DNA from: Cyclaneusma minus
Lineage: Eukaryota > Ascomycota > Leotiomycetes > Marthamycetales > Marthamycetaceae
Length of the DNA stretch: 64,000 nucleotides
NCBI GenBank assembly: GCA_037179335.1
Contig: JAKZHN010000005.1
Coordinates: 124,001 to 188,000, forward strand
Direction of reading: 5' to 3'
The position numbers were made by a program, and so were the translations under genes. Positions within the stretch are counted from its first letter, which is position 1. The number at the start of each line of letters is the position of its first letter. The notes under the pieces were generated by a model. It searched no databases, had not been told where the DNA came from, and was given only the letters and a program-made list of their open reading frames with translations. This document shows, in pieces, positions 21,179 to 31,728 of the stretch.

Positions 21179-23808
21179 ATGGATCAGTCTAAGTCGGATG
21201 ATGTGGACCTCACGTTCAAGGAGAAGAAGGATTGGGTGGACATGGAGGTGAAAGAGAAACCAAAGAAAAAGGGTATGTAAAGACAAATCTCTCAGATGTT
21301 TGACCATCACTAACCGTCAGATAGAGCACAAGGTTAGCAGCGTAGCTCCAGTTCCGAAAGAGCTCATTGTTGACACACACAAGAAGAAAACAAGCGTGAG
21401 CGACTCTGACAGTGACAGTCCCGTTGTCAGCGACAGTGGTAGTTCATCCGACAGTCTCAGTGGCTACGACAGCGACAGTCTTGCTGAGGGAAGCGAGACC
21501 ACTTCCAGGAAGAAAACCAAGAAGTTCAGAGGAGGACTCCCGCCGGGCATCCAATTCTCTCCAATGCCACTCTCAGAGCCTGGAATGCTGTGCAGCATGT
21601 GGGTTCAACGCGAGACAAACCCCCCGAGGGGTCCCTGTCACCCTGGAATGATGCCGCCACCGCACTTTTTCGGTGGCAGACCGGGAGGTCCACCGCCTCC
21701 GCCCGGACTTGATCCCAGAGGGCCTCCACCGCCTCCACTCGGACCTGGTCCCAGACGGCTTCCTGCCGTACTTGCTCCCAGAGGGCCTCCACCCCCGCCC
21801 GGGCCGCAATCTTGGCAGATGGGAGCGTATGCTCTGATTGTTCGACTCCGTACTATAAGAGTCTTTGACCAATTCGATGGTATCCCCCCGAACACAGTTA
21901 CCGACTCTATTGTCATTCAGAGTCCCTTGATCCGCAAGCTCTTGAAAAGTGCCTTGGCGGGATATCCAAAAGTCGATCTCGATGTCCCCAAATTGATCTT
22001 CGGATATCCCTTCGGTCCAATCTTTCACAGATGGGATGCGATTCAGGCTGCGGTCATCGGCGAGAACGATGAAGTGACACGAAAGCACGGCCAATTGTTT
22101 CTGGATACGCTTCAGGGGGATATCAACGGGTTTCGCAACATTGTCGAAGAGTACAAAACTCAGGGAACAATTGCCCATGGGAACTTGTGGATGCTTTTTG
22201 CTCCCGGCTCTTATGTCTATCATGCAAGGCTCAAGCGCGCTTTCCAGATCAGAGAGATTACCACGTACCCATTCGGACCATTCCGAGATCCTCCTACTGC
22301 GATTTTGCTGAAGTGCGAGTTCGTTCACTGGGATGGCAAACAATTCGGAAGAGTGCCGTTTGACATCGACATCCACCCTTACGTCGGGACCAAGCCTCCG
22401 GTTGGGCTCAAAGTACGTCCCTTGGAATATCTTCCCGACAAGTTAAACGTCGAAAGATTGTTACGAAGAAGAGCGTTTCGGTTCCAGGCTTTCAGCCATG
22501 CCGACTACATGGCATACAAAGGAATGGCCCTGGATGTAGACTACAAGCCATTCTATGTGAGTATCTCAATTAGCCATATGATCTGAAGCTAATTTATTTC
22601 AGGTGGATAGCCGTGTCGTCATTGATGCTGCTGCTTACTATCAAAACAACCCATCTCGGAGCGAATCCTATCCCAATGCTTCTATGAAGAGCCGTGATGA
22701 CGGGCTGGGCAAAGATCAGGTTAATCTTCCAGCCGGGCAGCCGCCAGGCTATAAGCCTCTGGAGAGGGACCAGCTGCTCATATGCAATCCTCGAGTGGCA
22801 GGCTACTCATTGAAAGACAGACAGTGGCGTAAGTTACTCCAACTCTCCCAGTAGCTCATTGCTAACATCACAAAGTGGAATTCTACATCGACCAGCTTGA
22901 AGAAATCGAATGGAACACTACAGCTTTCGACAATGTTGTCATGTCTGACGCGATCAAAAAGTCGCTCTTGGCAATCTGCAAAGCTCAGTGCAAGTCTGGC
23001 AACAGCTTTGATGATATCATCGAGGGCAAAGGTAAGATCCGCATCCTTATGCAACCCAGATCTGGAAAAACGAGGCTTACCAAGAATCATAGGAAAGGGG
23101 ATGATAGTCCATCTAAACGGACCACCAGGTGTTGGGAAAACCCTCACTGCTGAATCTAGTCAGTACTCAGTCCCTTCCATAATCATATCGCTCGGATCAT
23201 AGAGCTTACACATCACAGTCGCGGAGACAATGGAAGTGCCGCTTATTACCATCACTGCGGGCGACTTGGCAAGTCTTGACCAGCTGCGCGAGCTTCTGAC
23301 CAAGAATGTTGCCCTCGCCAAGACCTGGGGAGCTGTGCTGCTTATCGACGACTTCGACGTTTTGGTGGAGCGTAGAGGTGACATGGATGGGTACATGGAG
23401 AGGCAAATCATCTCAGGTAATATTCCTCATATCCACCTTTCAAGTTCTCTCACTGACCAAATGGCAGCCGTGCTCCCCTACCTCGAGCCCTACGAAGGCT
23501 TGATGTTCCTCACCACCAGTCGAGTCAAGGAGTTTGACCCATCTCTCGAATCCCGGGTTCACGTGAGGATCGAATACTCTTCGCTGGACCAAAAGTCGCG
23601 TCGCCAGATCTGGAAGAACTTCCTCGGACGCATGAATTCTGAGAGCTGGAATGTGTCCGAGGTGGATCTTGACGTGCTTTCGCAGAGGGAGATGGATGGA
23701 AGGGCGATCAAGAATGCGATGAAGACTGCGGTTTTGCTGGCGGAGAGTGAGCGCAAGCCGTTGAGCACTTTGCAGATTCATACCGTCTTGGATTTGGGCA
23801 AGCAGTAG
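21179..23808 (+). CDS. AAA+ ATPase with disordered Pro-rich N-terminus
   Basis: Seven exons: 21179-21272, 21346-22556, 22603-22828, 22876-23031, 23093-23158, 23219-23416 and 23468-23808; 763 aa. The first intron's acceptor (21345) is the only nearby AG that keeps frame and is the least certain. The start has a CACCATGG context. After a Lys- and acid-rich N-terminus with Ser-Asp repeats comes a Gly/Pro-rich region (about 134-188), then an unknown domain to about 510, then the ATPase. Walker A GPPGVGKT is at 572-579. Walker B reads LLIDDFD (Asp628-Asp629), where the family normally has Asp-Glu. Sensor 1 is LTTSR rather than LTTNR. An arginine follows in DPSLESR. This resembles the large filamentous-fungal group of orphan AAA+ proteins. 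The changed Walker B may slow hydrolysis. Confidence 0.82.
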
Positions 23809-24410
23809 TAGGGAGGCCGGTAAGCGCGATGAAGCTGGAAAACCGGGGAGGACTGATCTGATGACTGATGACCCCCTACACTCGTTCTTGTGGATTTTCA
23901 GAACTGGCATCTCGTGTTATTGCAATAGCCTTAATTCCATTTTCCTCCCGCGATCTAGATTGTGCTAGTTGGGCGGACTTTTCACTTCCTAGAAGTAGAA
24001 GCGGTCAAGAGGTATTGAGACTACCTACCTAGAGGTCGCGGTCGCATCAGTGGTGTGGATTGACGTTGCGCTATATGTACACGCCCCATTGTGGTCTTGT
24101 AATTTGCGATCATCTCACCCCTCCTGTTCCCTAATTTGACGCCAATGTTCTGGCCCCTCTACAAGATTTGGCGGGGCTCTCCTTTGTTCTCGGATTGGGC
24201 TTCTGTGATTGGCTGCCCCAGCTTCCCCGCCAAGCCTATTGCATGCTACGGCGCAGCGCTCTCACCGTCGATCTCCATCGAGTTCTACGAAAAAGTATGT
24301 GTTGGCAACCGCACATACATACATCACCTGCATCAATCCCCGTCATTACGCCCCAAATCGGCTGATTTACGACCAACGAGACGCTTCACCCCCATCAATT
24401 GGATCCAGGC
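23809..24410. other. Intergenic, AAA+ 3' end and Tco89-like leader
   Basis: I see no supported gene. The right part is probably the 5' untranslated region of the Tco89-like gene. A TTG codon at 24399 is in frame with it but is not a likely eukaryotic start. Confidence 0.4.
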
Positions 24411-26087
24411 ATGCCGTCCGAAGAGCAGCAAGCGGCCCAGCGGCGCGCCTCGCTGTTACATACGCGTGTTCCGTCACACGGGAAGAGCAGCACTCGCCTG
24501 CACAGGACCAACTCCACGGCAAAGGCGGGCGTCCATCACCCCAGGCTGCCCACGAAACGCTCGTCCTCGTCCGAAGAAGTCATAGACCAGCCTGCTGGAA
24601 TGAAGCGGTCCAATTCCGAGAAGAAACTCGCCCGCAATGGCTCGACGTCCCAGCTGAAGAAGAACGCCTCGCACTCGGCCCTCAAACGGAATCGCTCGCA
24701 CGTCGAGGTGCGCCGGCCCAGCAAGTCGCACGGCACCCTGAAGCGCACCACCTCCGAGAAGTCCATCAAGGACGACAAGGCGAATCGCCGACCCTCGGTG
24801 CATTTCGATCTCGGCCAGGAGGTGGACGGACAGGACGACGGATGGACTGAGGCGAGCGGCTCGACGTCACCGGCTATTTCGAGAAACGGCTCCGTCAGAA
24901 ATGGTACCTCCAGCGGCCACAACTCTGCCAAACCGCCAGCATCCGCTGCAAACTCCCAGCCCCAGTCTCCCGTAGATTCACGCAAACCTCAGCTGGCGCC
25001 TTCCAACCCCAATTCGAAATCCTTACATCCCACTCCCGACGCCAGAGAGATCACTTCCCGCATCCTTCAACGAACGCCATCACACCACGCAACACCAAAG
25101 ATGTCTACCGTTTCAGCAACAGTCACACCAGGCAACATCTCCCCCAACTCCTATGAAAAAATGACCCATTCTCAGATGAACGGCAACGGCGGCACACCCC
25201 GGAATGCCTCAAATCTGAAAGATGAAGTCACCTCCCGCTTCGTCGGCGCATCTCAAGGCACCCCCGGTGACTCCTATGCATACTTTCCCAATCAAACCAA
25301 ACAAGCCCGCACCTCTTCCACCCACCAAGATATCGACGCTTCTCGCCGAGCCAAGAGCGCTGGCAATCTTACCCGTATTCAAACCTCCCGCGATTCCGAA
25401 GATTCCGACGAAGACGAACGAGTCCTAGCCCCTCGATCGCGGAAAACCTCCACCATCGCAAACAGCAGTGCCGTCTTCAACCCTTCTCAGCAATCCCGCA
25501 CACAGCAAAAACTCTGGCTGCAGCGAGCCAGCAGCAATATTGAGCCGCAACAAGGTGTTATCGGCGGACGACAAGGCGAATGCGTAAACGGACTCCCCTA
25601 TATCCCTGCTCCCGGCACGCCCGGACCAGTCGCCGGCTACGACGGCCGCGATCCACGCATACGCCTGCAGCTTGAAAAGACAGGGCTCGAGTATCTCGTC
25701 GTGCGACGGTATCAGGACCCCGTTGGACGGAGTCTGCGACGGCTTGAACGACTTCCTGGAATGGAGAAATCAAGACGCATCCCGCATCCGCATGGACAGA
25801 AGAGAAGGGGAGCGTCGATTCCGGGTCTGGGGTTGAGCCAGAGTTTGAGGGAGAGTAGGAAGAATGGTGCGAATGGAACTAATGGCCATGTTGAGGGCCA
25901 TGCGCATCGGAATAGCGATGCGGGGAGGATTGGACGTGGGAGTTATGAGGGTAGAGACAGCCATGATGGGGGAGAGGAGAGTGGATTGAGTGGGGCGAGG
26001 ACGGCGGATGAGGATGATGGCGGTGTGGGTGCTATGCTGAGGACGATTTGGGATAAGAGTATGGAATTGAGTGCTAGTACTGACTAG
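24411..26087 (+). CDS. TCO89: Tco89-like TORC1 subunit
   Basis: A single exon starting at ATG 24411 (MPSEEQQAAQRR), 558 aa, almost entirely disordered and rich in Ser, Arg, Lys and Asn. The N-terminal 170 residues carry basic-serine blocks (KKNASHSALKRNRSHVEV, LKRTTSEKSIK) followed by VHFDLGQEVDGQDDGWTEAS. That matches the pattern I associate with the fungal TCO89 domain, ending in a VHFDLG-acidic-W-x-AS motif. Tco89 is a fungal-specific subunit of TOR complex 1 at the vacuole. A second conserved-looking block lies near residues 420-450 (GLEYLVVRRYQDPVGRSLRR). Assignment rests on motif memory, so the family is less sure than the reading frame. Confidence 0.62.
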   Translation: MPSEEQQAAQRRASLLHTRVPSHGKSSTRLHRTNSTAKAGVHHPRLPTKRSSSSEEVIDQPAGMKRSNSEKKLARNGSTSQLKKNASHSALKRNRSHVEVRRPSKSHGTLKRTTSEKSIKDDKANRRPSVHFDLGQEVDGQDDGWTEASGSTSPAISRNGSVRNGTSSGHNSAKPPASAANSQPQSPVDSRKPQLAPSNPNSKSLHPTPDAREITSRILQRTPSHHATPKMSTVSATVTPGNISPNSYEKMTHSQMNGNGGTPRNASNLKDEVTSRFVGASQGTPGDSYAYFPNQTKQARTSSTHQDIDASRRAKSAGNLTRIQTSRDSEDSDEDERVLAPRSRKTSTIANSSAVFNPSQQSRTQQKLWLQRASSNIEPQQGVIGGRQGECVNGLPYIPAPGTPGPVAGYDGRDPRIRLQLEKTGLEYLVVRRYQDPVGRSLRRLERLPGMEKSRRIPHPHGQKRRGASIPGLGLSQSLRESRKNGANGTNGHVEGHAHRNSDAGRIGRGSYEGRDSHDGGEESGLSGARTADEDDGGVGAMLRTIWDKSMELSASTD

Positions 26088-27448
26088 ATCATGGTCAGTC
26101 TGGCACTTTCCTACTGCCCTTCACCAATAGCTCGAGAAATTTGCTTCTGGGGACATGACTTTGAGCTCGAAGGCGGGCACCGCAGGCGTTCTGTAAGATT
26201 GGAAGGCGATGGACGGCTTTTTGGGAGTTTTGCGACGTTTTAGAAGGAACGGTCAAATACATATAGCGGGCTGGGCTTTACGGCGGTTAATGGGGGCTTG
26301 GGGCTTATCCGGGGGGTATTCTTATATCCAGGGGGGACACGGGTGGCAGGTCGGGGGCGCTTCTTACGAATTGACGATAGCCTTAACGAATGTGTATCAA
26401 CCAAGTCCACCACAAAGTCACTTGACTGCACTGTGATTATTGATGTCGCAACTTCCAAATCCGGACTTGGAATCTGGGAGGGAGGTGTTGAATCCCTGTT
26501 CGGGAGATGATAAGATTGGGATCTAAGCATCATCGAGCGCGGGAAGTCACCTCTGAGGCCCGGGTTAGGTATGATGTACGAGAATAATCGGGAAGCAGCA
26601 TGATACATCCCGTCCACGGATTTCTTCATGCCACATGCTGTGGCTTTATGTGTCCCGAGAAAGGGAAGCCTCAGTGCTCACAGCCGATCTCTCGGACTCC
26701 CGTGGAATCCGGAGTCCGGATCTGCGATCTGCAAGTGCCTGGAAGTGGGTCCGCCAGCCTGGAGGCTGGAGTCCTGGACGATCAATCTCCGTGGAGACCA
26801 GACTGGGGATCTTCTTGCTCTCTCCACCTTTTCTCCTCACTCCATTTTTAAACAACGTGCAAGCATTATTATTGAACATTTACGAGGTAACTGCCCGGCC
26901 CGCTGCATAGTACATTCATATTACAAATTGGACATGTCGAAAAAAAAAAACAAGCGGAGACCATGGAGACCGCGGAATTTACGGAGTTTACGGAGTTTAC
27001 GGAGTCCATGGCATACTATCATCGCAGACGATACCAGCTCTGTATCCTGTACGCGTTGACTAGTGCCAGTGACGTCTTCGACGAGCATTGAGGTGCACGA
27101 TCAAGGAAACTGGCCATGTGGACTGGTGGGCCACTGCACGGCGCGGGCATCTACATGTACCGATCCTTGCTAGTAGGGTACTTAGCTACTCTCTAGTTGC
27201 TACACGACATTCGCATTTTATGTCAAGGATGCAGTTGTCAACGTCCGTGGAGTCTGCACGGTCGGTGAGTGAGGGGAATGTCGAGAGTTTCGCTGCCTAT
27301 ATAAGAAAAGACATATCCATCCTGTCTTTTTGGCTTTTGAGAGATTCCTGAACTTGATCCACGAGAGTTCGATACCAGAAACACCATCTCCTCTAACTCG
27401 AGTTCAACACTCTGCCCCCAAGCCATCCCCCTCTAACAGACACTCACA
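26088..27448. other. Intergenic, monooxygenase promoter with minisatellite
   Basis: No gene supported. The 9-mer TTTACGGAG occurs three times in tandem around 26975-27001. A good TATA element lies near the right end, ahead of the monooxygenase. The overlapping open frames at 26600-27060 lack motifs. Confidence 0.45.
27298..27305 (+). promoter_or_regulatory. TATA box of FAD monooxygenase gene
   Basis: TATATAAG stands 151 bp before the start codon, followed by a CT-rich leader ending in CACTCACAATG. Placement and consensus fit a TATA-driven, probably inducible promoter. Confidence 0.6.
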
Positions 27449-28690
27449 ATGCCTCCCCGAATCCTCATCAGCGGCGCCGGCATCGCCGGCCCCGTGCTCG
27501 CCTGGTACCTCTCCCAAGCCGGCATCTCCTCCACAATCATCGAGCGTTCCCCTTCTGCCCGCAAAACCGGCCAGCAGATAGACATTCGCGGCTTGGGCCT
27601 AGAAATCGTCAATCGCATGAACCTCATGGACAGCATCCGCGCCGCCACCGTCAAAGAGGATGGAATTGCATTCGTTGATTCCGCCGGCAAAACGAAAGCC
27701 TATTTCGGCGTCAACGGCGGAAATTCGTTTACGAGCGAGATTGAGATTTTGAGAGGTGATTTGGCGAGAGTGTTTTATGAAAGCACGAAAGATTGCGAGG
27801 GGATTGAGTATCGGTTTGGGGATTTTGTGGTGGGTATTGAGGAATTGGCGGATGGGAGTGGAGCGAAGGTGCGGTTTGAGAGTGGGAAGGAGGAGGTCTT
27901 CGATGTTATTGTCGCAGCGGACGGCATGATGAGTCGCACGAGACGGGTTGTGTGGAATGAAGGGAAAGGGGGATCAAACTCCCCCATCAAGTCGCTATCG
28001 CAGCACATATGCTATTTCACAATGCCCCTCGCACCAGAAGACAAAAACTTTGCGTCGTGGGGAAATGCGCCAGGAAGACGATTTGTGCTCATCAGACCGG
28101 ATCAGGAACGGAATCGCGTGGGTGGCCATTTGGGAATCATGAGTTGTGAGGCTTTCAAGGACTGTATGTCCATGAGCCAGGAAGAGCAGAAAAGGACTTG
28201 GGCAGAGCTGTTCAAAGATGCTGGGGGCTTGTCGAGGAGAGTTGTGGAGGGCATGCTGGCTTCTGATGATTTCTACATGCAAGAAACCGCACAGGTGAAG
28301 ATGCCACAGTGGTCGAAAGGCCGTGTTGTGCTGCTAGGAGATGCTGGATACTGTCCTTCTCCGATCACGGGAATGGGAACTACGTTGGCACTACTAGGCG
28401 CGTACACTTTGGCGGGGGAATTGGCGCAAGCTGGGGATGATTGGAGAAGAGCGTTTGAAGAGTACGAGGCGAAGATGAGGCCGCAGGTGGAGAAGGCGCA
28501 GACGTTGGGGCCGGGGGTGCCGTGGATTATGAATCCGGAGACGAAGTGGGGGATTGGGTTTATGCATGCGGTGTTGGGGTTTGTGAGTTGGTCGGGGTTG
28601 GCGAACTGGCTTCAGGGGAGTTTGTTGAGCGAGACGAGGAGGGAGGAGTTGCCGGTTTACGAGAAGTTGCCGGGGGAGGTTAAGGCTTGA
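27449..28690 (+). CDS. FAD-dependent aromatic-hydroxylase-like monooxygenase
   Basis: A single exon of 413 aa. The three flavoprotein hydroxylase signatures are present in order. The Rossmann motif is GAGIAG at 9-14 in ISGAGIAGPVLAWYLSQAG, with an acidic residue after the second strand (IIER). The DG motif is VIVAADGMMSRTR near 151-163. The GD motif, LLGDAGYCPSPITGMG, near 290-305 contacts FAD ribityl. The length is that of single-domain TetX/salicylate-hydroxylase-like enzymes, which use NAD(P)H and oxygen to hydroxylate or modify small molecules. There is no signal peptide or C-terminal anchor of the membrane-bound type. The substrate is unknown, and no biosynthetic cluster partners are adjacent. 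Confidence 0.88.
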   Translation: MPPRILISGAGIAGPVLAWYLSQAGISSTIIERSPSARKTGQQIDIRGLGLEIVNRMNLMDSIRAATVKEDGIAFVDSAGKTKAYFGVNGGNSFTSEIEILRGDLARVFYESTKDCEGIEYRFGDFVVGIEELADGSGAKVRFESGKEEVFDVIVAADGMMSRTRRVVWNEGKGGSNSPIKSLSQHICYFTMPLAPEDKNFASWGNAPGRRFVLIRPDQERNRVGGHLGIMSCEAFKDCMSMSQEEQKRTWAELFKDAGGLSRRVVEGMLASDDFYMQETAQVKMPQWSKGRVVLLGDAGYCPSPITGMGTTLALLGAYTLAGELAQAGDDWRRAFEEYEAKMRPQVEKAQTLGPGVPWIMNPETKWGIGFMHAVLGFVSWSGLANWLQGSLLSETRREELPVYEKLPGEVKA

Positions 28691-29513
28691 TGGTGAAAGG
28701 TCGGGGCTTGGAGCTGTGGACGACGATTCAAAGGGAGCGGGCTAGGGGCCAGGTCGAAATCTTCTCAGCACTACTTAGATGTCTTGCATGTTTGTTTTTG
28801 GGGGCGTTTGGGGCACCCTTTCGCGATTGGTGGGGGGTTATTCATGGAACTTTAGGTCAGAGATGTTCAATAAGGGACACAGCAGCACTCTACTCCTATA
28901 TATGAATCTGGCACTTGACAGCGGCAGCTTTACATACGGAGACACTTCTTCTCTCACACATCGCAAAAACGGCAAATCACAAAAGAAAAGTGCAAAAAAA
29001 CAACACAGTATCGAACCCGGCGCGTTAACGGTCCCACACTGGGGGTTGGCAACAGGCAATTAGGCCGCTGGCTGCAAGCAGATCTCAACGGCTAGTATAT
29101 CAATGTAATTGGGTATACCCACAAGAGAAATTTGAGCACGACTTACAAATCCCCGAGCCAAGAACAGTCACAGAGTACAGACCAAATTACTGCAAGCCAA
29201 ACCGGCCAAACCCTCCATGATACACGACTCCATAAACCGCAAAAAAGCCCCTTTTCCACGCCCCGGGCCAGTCACACGCTCGTAAAAACAAAGTTGGCAT
29301 ATCCCGCAGAAACGATCTATTTTTTCCAAAACTCCATCGCTTGGCCAATCTCATCTCATTTTAAAGCGCTGGGGTATCTATTTACACCAAAGTCCAAGAA
29401 TAGCAAACCCGTCCTCCGTCCTAGAGCTCCTTGCTCCCGTCCTATCCAAGCTCAACTCCCAGCCACACATTATAGAAATATAACTCCGCGTTAACGAAAT
29501 CTGGAATTTCCCT
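28691..29513. other. Intergenic between convergent genes
   Basis: This holds the 3' regions of the monooxygenase and of the minus-strand gene ending at 29514. A GGTTCGATACTG word on the minus strand near 29013 resembles a tRNA B-box but no tRNA folds around it. Confidence 0.4.
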
Positions 29514-31728
29514 CTATATCGCCCAATGGTTTTGAAAGGCCTCGTTGTCGGGATCGACATCCGGCTGATTGTTGGGTTGGGTATGGTCCTCAGTAGCGCG
29601 GTCAACCCAGTCATCAGGCCGCGTATTGGGCAACGGTGTGGTCCCTGGGTCAATCCCTGCGCTATCCTGACTGGTTATCGGCCCAGGAGTTGGCGCAGAA
29701 TCAGGTATCGACTCTGCGGAGTAAGCTCCGGAGGTGCTCCGGGTTACACGCGTAGCTGTTGTCGAAGCCGGTGGACCGTTCTGGAATAAAAGCGAAGAAG
29801 GCGTCGCAGAAGGATATAGGAACGTCGTCGGTGTCGCAGCCGCTGGAACGCTTGAGGATGAACATGGTGCTGGTGTCCTGTGCGCACTCATGGATCCAGA
29901 GGGAGATGTGACAGGCGGAGCACGTGGAGAAGGCAGAGAGAACTGAGGATCAGGCGGAAGTGCGCCCGTCATCTGCGGATTCGATGAGAGGGTCCAAGTC
30001 GGGGAATGGAAATGCGGATGCGGACTTGTAGAGAAAAGAGAGCCAGGGGATTTGTGTTGGCGGGGGATCGACACATCAGCGGCGTAGCATTCCTTGAATG
30101 TCTCTATGAAGTGATCGGCGTCGGATGTCTTTGTAAATTTGATGCGAAGAAACTTCATTTTCTTGGCGCGGGACTCAAGGTGTGGTTGCTTGGGGCCACT
30201 GGGTGGACGGGAAGAGGCGGTGTTGATACTTTCGCTGGAGGATGTTGAAGCCACTGTGCTACGGCGGGTGAAGATGCTTGTAGCTGTGCTGATTACAGTA
30301 CTTGAGCGGCTTGGAGGAGCAATGGCTGGATTCGAGCTCATCAAGGCCAATCTGTCGAAGTTGATGAAATATAATTCAACACGACCGTCTTTCTTCCTCT
30401 TCTGCACTGAGTCTAAATCGATCCAAGAAAATTTGAATTCCAGATGGCGCCCAGGATCGTCGTGTGTTGCAAAGAACGTGAAGGTAAAAACTGGCATATC
30501 GACAGAGGTATCGACAGAGGATCTCCAGATTTTCAAGTGCTCCAGGGTCGCTAAGTCGCCTTGATTTGTGGATATATCTTCAATCTCGAATGGCTGCCGA
30601 ACCAGTGTCTTCCCGCGTACAATACTCTGAAAGTTTCGCCAGCAGTTGAAATCACCCGGACCAGACGGGAATTTGTAAACAGCTCGTCGATCCTTGCAGA
30701 GGACGTCAAGCTTGGGGATCTGGATGGTCTGGCGCGCCACCGGTTCGAACAGAAGTTCAACCTGCAAAGACGGGTCGTGCCTGCTATGTCGGGTATAAGG
30801 GTGGCATCCATCTTCAAATGGCTTTTCTACAACGTGGCGATATTTTACTCCACCCTTCTTATCGTACGCGGCAATTGCCCAGCTTTTGGCGGTGCTTTCG
30901 TTTAAAGGTAATTTGTCGAGCCGTACCGGACTGCATCCATCCACTTCTATCCGACAGAAGAAAGGTGGAGCAGGCTCTTGGGGAGCGAGATCGTGTATGC
31001 TTGGCGATGGACCTGCCGAGATTGATACGGTTGGAGGCCTTGAAGATGGCTGTCCTCCGGTCGGCGGTGAGTGGCCGCCAGGACTACTCCTTATTGCTGT
31101 TTCTCCCAAAGAAATAGAGGGCGTATGCGTGGCAGAACGCCGCTGAGCTTCGACAAGCGGATGAGGACTCTGCCTGTTGTCTCGCTGTTGGCCATTAGGC
31201 AGAGAGTTCGCTATTGTAGCAGTCATAGGGTCCGAAACTGGCGTAAAAGGGCTTACAGCTCTATCAATGGTCAGCTGATATAGCTATATAGAACCATCTT
31301 AGTCCCACTTACTCGCTGCTAATGCGTAAGGTTTCCATGCTAGCATGCGCACTGAGTTCGCTGATGTGAGAATCGAGTCTCTGCTGAAGTTTGATAATTT
31401 TGGCTTCATCCCACAACGCGATCCGCACGGTCTTGATGATCCCGCCAGCAGTTAGCGGTTGCTTCTTTACCACCGACGAATACTTCTCGACAAACTCCCC
31501 GCATTCCTTGATGGTATCTTCGAAATCATCGTGACCGACGTAGTAGGAATTCCTTCGGCTTGCTTGTTCTTTGTACTCCTTGTAGAAGAATCCAAAGCGG
31601 TCGATGTACTTAGCAAGTCTCACGACCTGAGCAGAGGCCGAGTCCGGAGAATTTCCAAATGCAACTCGGATGTCATTGCATTTTGAAAACGTCTGAATGA
31701 TTTCCGTTGTAGAGTAGCCGAAAGACAT
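29514..31728 (-). CDS. Protein with STAND-type helical N-terminus, otherwise unknown
   Basis: Two exons: 31728-31313 and 31260-29514; 720 aa, joined in frame with a GTAAGT donor. The N-terminal ~140 residues start MSFGYSTTEIIQTFSKC. They end with a helix pair (KTVRIALWDEAKIIKLQQRL followed by DSHISELS) of the kind that opens many fungal NLR-related and ankyrin proteins. After a Pro/Ser-rich linker, residues ~220-430 form a beta-rich unknown domain with a conserved-looking core (RIEVDGCSPVRLDKLPLNES, FPSGPGDFNCWRNF, and a stretch with LEFKFSWIDLDS). A Ser/Thr/Pro-rich disordered tail of nearly 200 residues follows. I do not recognise the central domain. By analogy with its N-terminus it may take part in signalling or cell-death complexes, but that is speculative. 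Confidence 0.68.

Noticed and set aside
24209..24850. 213-aa frame overlapping the Tco89-like gene
   Set aside because: Shadow frame of the Ser/Arg-rich coding sequence without independent support.
28990..29060. B-box-like GGTTCGATACTG followed by a T run on the minus strand
   Set aside because: No A-box at the right distance and no paired T-stem.
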